A stretch of 64,000 nucleotides of DNA from Cinclus cinclus. Taxonomy: Eukaryota > Chordata > Aves > Passeriformes > Cinclidae. The stretch covers positions 5,864,834 to 5,928,833 of the forward strand of contig NC_085050.1 in assembly GCF_963662255.1 (NCBI RefSeq). Direction: 5' to 3'. Position numbers and translations under genes: made by a program. Positions 60,895 to 64,000 of the stretch are shown one piece after another. Below the pieces are notes generated by a model. It worked only from the letters and a program-made list of their open reading frames with translations, searched no databases and was not told the origin of the DNA. The number at the start of each line of letters is the position of its first letter. Position 1 is the first letter of the stretch.

Positions 60895-61050
60895 CTCCCG
60901 CCGCTTGACGATGATTTCACCTAATTGGTTCAGTGTTAAGTAACCTAAAGGAATGCAAGGCATAATTAGATTTAACGTTGTTTCCTCAAGATACCCACAT
61001 GTCCTTCAGGTCATACATCTTACTAATGTGTTTATACATACAATGTCTCC
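60895..61050. promoter_or_regulatory. Candidate conserved element close to ATOH8 exon 2
   Basis: Contains CCGCCGCTTGACGATG, CACCTAATTGGTTC, GTTAAGTAACC, GCATAATTAGATTTAACG. Lies about 450 bp downstream (minus sense) of the exon 2 donor. Confidence 0.28.
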
Positions 61051-61508
61051 ATTAGCTACCTTTTTTTTTTGTTGTCGGGTGATTTTTCTCAGAGATAAGT
61101 GTTAGATTAAACAAAACAGAAAACACAGGCGGGTGACAGTGTTTTACAGGCTCCAAAAGGCAACTCAAGGTTGGTTTGGTTTAACAAGTAACAGTCCCAA
61201 GATGACTCTTAATAGGATCATGCTGGTGTTGAAACACACGATGGGCAACTAACGAGGAAGAGCCTGGCGCGGAGGACGGGGAGGAGAGAAAAGCTTTTGA
61301 TTAGGGAGGAATGTGGCTATTACAAGATCAGATGGATGGAGGAGGGAAAAGAGAGAGAGAAAGGCAAGAGATTAAAAAATCAGGAAAATTTCACAAGATT
61401 CAGAAAGGAAGGAAACCACTTTGGATTTTTTTTTTCCCTTTTTCTCCCTCCCTTTTGTAACTTGTACCATTATTTAGGGGGTGAGTTGGGGGACAGGCTG
61501 TAACATAC

Positions 61509-61700
61509 CTTCCTTTTTTTAGATCTTCCTTCTGCTTGTAAGGTCCTAGTGCACTGCTCCACGCATTCAGAGAAGCTCATGTTACTGTGGTCAGCGCTGT
61601 AATCCAGGTCTGCTAGTCTGGCCAGGGAAAGGATATAGTTACAGGCTATTCTCAAGATGGCCAGTTTGGACAACTTTTGACCATAAGAATAGCAGGGAAC
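61509..61700 (-). CDS. ATOH8: ATOH8 exon 2 (bHLH transcription factor, internal coding exon)
   Basis: Atonal-family bHLH transcription factor acting in the nucleus as a DNA-binding dimer. The exon is 192 bp, exactly 64 codons, phase 0 at both ends. It starts VPCYSYGQ (end of loop), runs through helix 2 (KLSKLAILRIACNYI, then LSLARLAD, exon residues about 9-31), then the family-specific tail DLDYSADHSN, FSECVEQCTRTLQAEGR and ends SKKRK. This tail is diagnostic for ATOH8 rather than other atonal/NeuroD-type factors. The acceptor is a good pyrimidine tract ending TTTCTAG (AG at 61702-61701). The donor is GTATGT starting at 61508. Basic region and helix 1 must be on exon 1, which I do not see up to 64000. 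From memory, the mammalian protein ends one residue later (Glu), so only a minimal last coding exon is needed. If intron 2 is retained, the frame adds 12 residues and stops near 61470. No frameshift or stop interrupts it. Confidence 0.95.
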
Positions 61701-63339
61701 CTAGAAAGGGTAACAGGGAAAAAGAAATAATTAAAAATTAGGGCAGATAAACAACATATCTTGCTTGAAGCATGACAAAACAACTGTGAGTTATTTTTTT
61801 AGTGGCTTTAACATAAATAGAAACTCTAGTGATAAAATGCCATATGGTCCCAACAGGTTTTTAAGAAGAACTCCCCCGCTGATCTCCATGGGGATGAAAG
61901 CAGCATGAACAGTCTTGATTTCAGCAGAGCAGTTCTGCTTAAAATGTGATGGCAGGACACACCCCGGGACATCTGCCTGCTGCTCATTTCATTTCTTGGA
62001 GGCCCTGTATCTTAAGAAACCTGCATCCCCATGCCTCCCAGCAACTTGTCCTGAGTAACTCAATCCCCATGATTAGCTCCCATGTCATCACAGGTCTTGC
62101 AGAATAAGGCAATAAGAAGGTATGAGCAAACTACGTCACAACCTGGTATTTTTTGTGCTCAAACAACATCAACTGTGACTTTCAGCCCATGAAAAAATAT
62201 GATGCTGTTGAGTAGCAAGACCTTGAGGAAGCAGCAATTTCTACCTGCTTGAACACTCCATCATGGTACCTCACCCCACAGAAGAGACCAAAACAAAGCC
62301 TGTTTCAGGGAGCTTTAAGATTTCTACTGTAATGTAGAAGATTAGTTAAAGATTAAAGATTTCTACTGTAATGTGAAACATTTGAACAATTCAAACTAAA
62401 CTGAATGTGTCTCAATAACTGAGCAGTATTATGGTTCCTTCTGCAGAAGGGTGGATTGCTTTCCAATCATGATCCAGTAAACACTACCTCTACACTTGAT
62501 TTTAGGCATACAACTTTAATATGTCCAGTTTAAAGAGAGGTCTTTTGAGTTGGACAGGCTTGGGCACCCCGTTTTCTAGTTTGCAAAACTGCTGAAGATC
62601 ACTCAGCCTTTAATGCACAAGAGTCCATTGCCTACAGCAAACTGAAGCTGTGCATTCATCTGAAATCCATCCGAACCCCTCAGGTTGTCCAACCACCTGT
62701 CAAAGTTTTCATAGTGATCAATCATTGGAACACCTCAATGTTTCTCCACCACCTGCTTTTGTATCAGTCTCCAGCCCCCACACACCTCTAGGGTGTCTCT
62801 CTCTGCTTAGGGCTGGAGATTTTTATTGCCTCTTGCCATGCTCATGCCTCAGCTTCTCTCTCCTCCACAGGGACACAAAGGTGGGATCACCCCCAGAATG
62901 CTCTCCTTGACTTTACAGAAGGTCAAATGGGTTCAGCCCCTCCACAAGCCCCACAGCAGCCACACACAGATGCCAAAGGAGAAGCAGAACAACTCAGGCA
63001 TATACAGGATTTCCCCAAGTGTTCTGCCAGGCTCCAACTACTGTCATCTCCTTCACTTCAGCTACATGTGCCATCCCTGGATTTAGCAACCCATGAGAGA
63101 TCTTCTCTGTCCATGAACTTGGTCTGGTAAGTTGAACTCCTGTTGATTTTGAGTAGCCACAACACCTTTTTGCAAAGTGTTCTCTCCAGTCTATATATTT
63201 TTTTTCTCTTTTTGCTTGTTTTGAACTTGGCTCCTACTGTCTCCCTTTGAAGTACTACAGTTCTGTATTAGAAGAGAGGACAACAGATATTTATTCACCT
63301 CATAACATGAGGTGACATACGTTTTTAATTCACCATCAT
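61701..63339 (-). other. ATOH8: ATOH8 intron 1, 3' portion
   Basis: Unique sequence directly upstream (minus sense) of exon 2. The pyrimidine tract of the exon 2 acceptor lies at about 61703-61732. A 39-bp-offset direct repeat lies at 62317-62374. No basic-region exon (the Arg-rich bHLH N-half expected for exon 1) is visible in any frame up to 64000, so intron 1 appears to run off the window. Confidence 0.6.
62317..62374. repeat. Direct repeat, 19 bp, 39-bp offset
   Basis: AAGATTTCTACTGTAATGT occurs at 62317-62335 and 62356-62374, perfectly conserved, with related flanking (TTTAAG/TTAAAG). Confidence 0.93.
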
Positions 63340-63810
63340 CCTTTCAGCCTCTTCTCCAAAAGAGAAACATTAATTCTCCTTAGCAGACAGTTCTATGGAA
63401 GCCATGCCATATCTTTGATGATCCTTGCTGCTTTTTCCTGAACCTTTCCTAGTCCCTTTGGAGCTGAGATGATCAGAACAACACAGAGTGTTCATGTTGG
63501 GGGTGCATATATCTAACAGATGCTTATGTTCTCTGTTTTGTTTAATATTCCTTTCTTCCTAACTCCTGATTTGATTTGTGACTGCTGCCAGACATTGACC
63601 TGAGACTTTCCTTGAACCATCTAGAGAAACCCCAAGGTCTCCCTTCTCTGAAATAATGGTCAGCTCAGGGTCTGTCACTTCATATGTGGACTGTGGTATG
63701 TTTTTTTCCATATGCATCACTTCACTTTATCTGTGTGGTATTTATTTCATCCACCATATGATTACCTAATCACTCAGAGTCATGAATTTCAGCACAACTT
63801 GCACAGTCAC
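63340..63810 (-). mobile_element. Ancient CR1/L3-type LINE fragment
   Basis: In plus sense it shows CTTTTTCCTGAACCTTTCC, a GACTGCTGCCAGACATTGACC/TGAGACTTTCC block, AAACCCCAAGGTCTCCCTTC, TTCCATATGCATCACTTCAC and CATCCACCATATGATTACC. This is the motif order I recall for antisense ORF2 of old amniote CR1/L3 elements. Strongly mutated; lies in ATOH8 intron 1. Confidence 0.65.
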
Positions 63811-64000
63811 AATCTCAGGTGGTGGGACCTGACATTCCCTGTTTAAAGCAGAGCTAAGCTCAAAGCCAAATCCTGTTTTATGCACTCATGATGTTGCTCC
63901 CTGCAGGTACTGGCCCTTTTTCCCTACCCACCATTCTTTGCTTGTACACTAATCACTAATCCATGCTCCCATCCAAGCTGTTTGGTTTCTTCTTTCCTAG

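Larger units (their letters stand above)
53639..61508 (-). other. ATOH8: Probable ATOH8 intron 2
   Basis: Sequence between the exon 2 donor (GTATGT at 61508) and the candidate last-exon acceptor. It contains no coding exon I can support. It holds a CpG-rich patch (57.42-57.68 kb), T-rich and GA tracts (57.35-57.73 kb), a three-copy tandem repeat (60.10-60.34 kb) and AT-rich stretches rich in homeodomain-type TAAT cores (56.8-57.3 and 60.9-61.1 kb). Long minus-strand frames at 57.3-58.1 kb and 58.68-59.14 kb are low-complexity or lack any recognisable domain. The extent depends on the exon 3 call. Confidence 0.4.

Noticed and set aside
1..64000. Endogenous retrovirus or LTR elements, CRISPR arrays, operons, phage-like systems
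   Set aside because: No LTR pairs, primer-binding sites, gag/pol-like blocks or regularly spaced repeats with unique spacers were seen; all reverse-transcriptase-like pieces fit CR1.

Overview
The window looks like vertebrate nuclear DNA, almost certainly from a bird. Three things support this. Dispersed repeats are dominated by 3'-truncated CR1 LINE copies ending in the avian ATTCTATGAT-type tail. No Alu- or L1-type elements and no recognisable LTR retrovirus are visible. The one clear coding exon is a vertebrate bHLH gene with normal splice sites. I did not recognise bacterial, viral or plasmid features, tRNA genes or CRISPR arrays. Most long open frames here are chance frames, simple-repeat frames (H-P-S-I or M-D-G-W from GGAT arrays) or decayed CR1 reverse transcriptase.

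The only confident protein-coding sequence is exon 2 of ATOH8 (atonal bHLH transcription factor 8) on the minus strand at 61509-61700. It encodes the end of the bHLH loop, helix 2 and the conserved C-terminal tail. Exon 1 is not recognised in the window and should lie beyond position 64000. The last exon needs to encode only about one residue plus a stop. The best candidate I found is a strong minus-strand acceptor followed by GAG TAA at 53624, with minus-strand AATAAA signals at 51976-51981 and 51896-51901. If that is right, ATOH8 occupies 51.9-64 kb and positions 1 to about 51.9 kb are its downstream intergenic flank.

Layout. 1-5.5 kb: intergenic, two or three CR1 pieces and a short CpG-rich patch with a TATA-like box (4.58-4.83 kb). 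5.5-11 kb: mostly unique DNA, then two GGAT-family tetranucleotide arrays in opposite orientation (9.63 and 10.55-10.99 kb) around a CpG-rich block with a near-consensus CTCF motif. 11-15.5 kb: a 5S-rRNA-derived relic, a pure 140-bp AGAGG array and two CR1 tails. 15.5-51 kb: gene-poor DNA with CR1 copies of several ages, scattered microsatellites, a MIR-like relic, degraded copies of a palindromic repeat, and AT-rich stretches that may be conserved regulatory elements. 51.9-64 kb: ATOH8 exon 2, its probable last exon and introns, a small intronic CpG-rich patch, a three-copy 72-88 bp tandem repeat and an ancient CR1/L3-like relic.

No multi-gene system is visible. The most interesting material is regulatory or structural: the CTCF/tetranucleotide/G-quadruplex block at 9.6-11 kb, the possible orphan promoter at 4.6 kb, and the ATOH8 3'-end architecture. 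Calls of conserved elements are judgements from composition and motif density, not from alignments.
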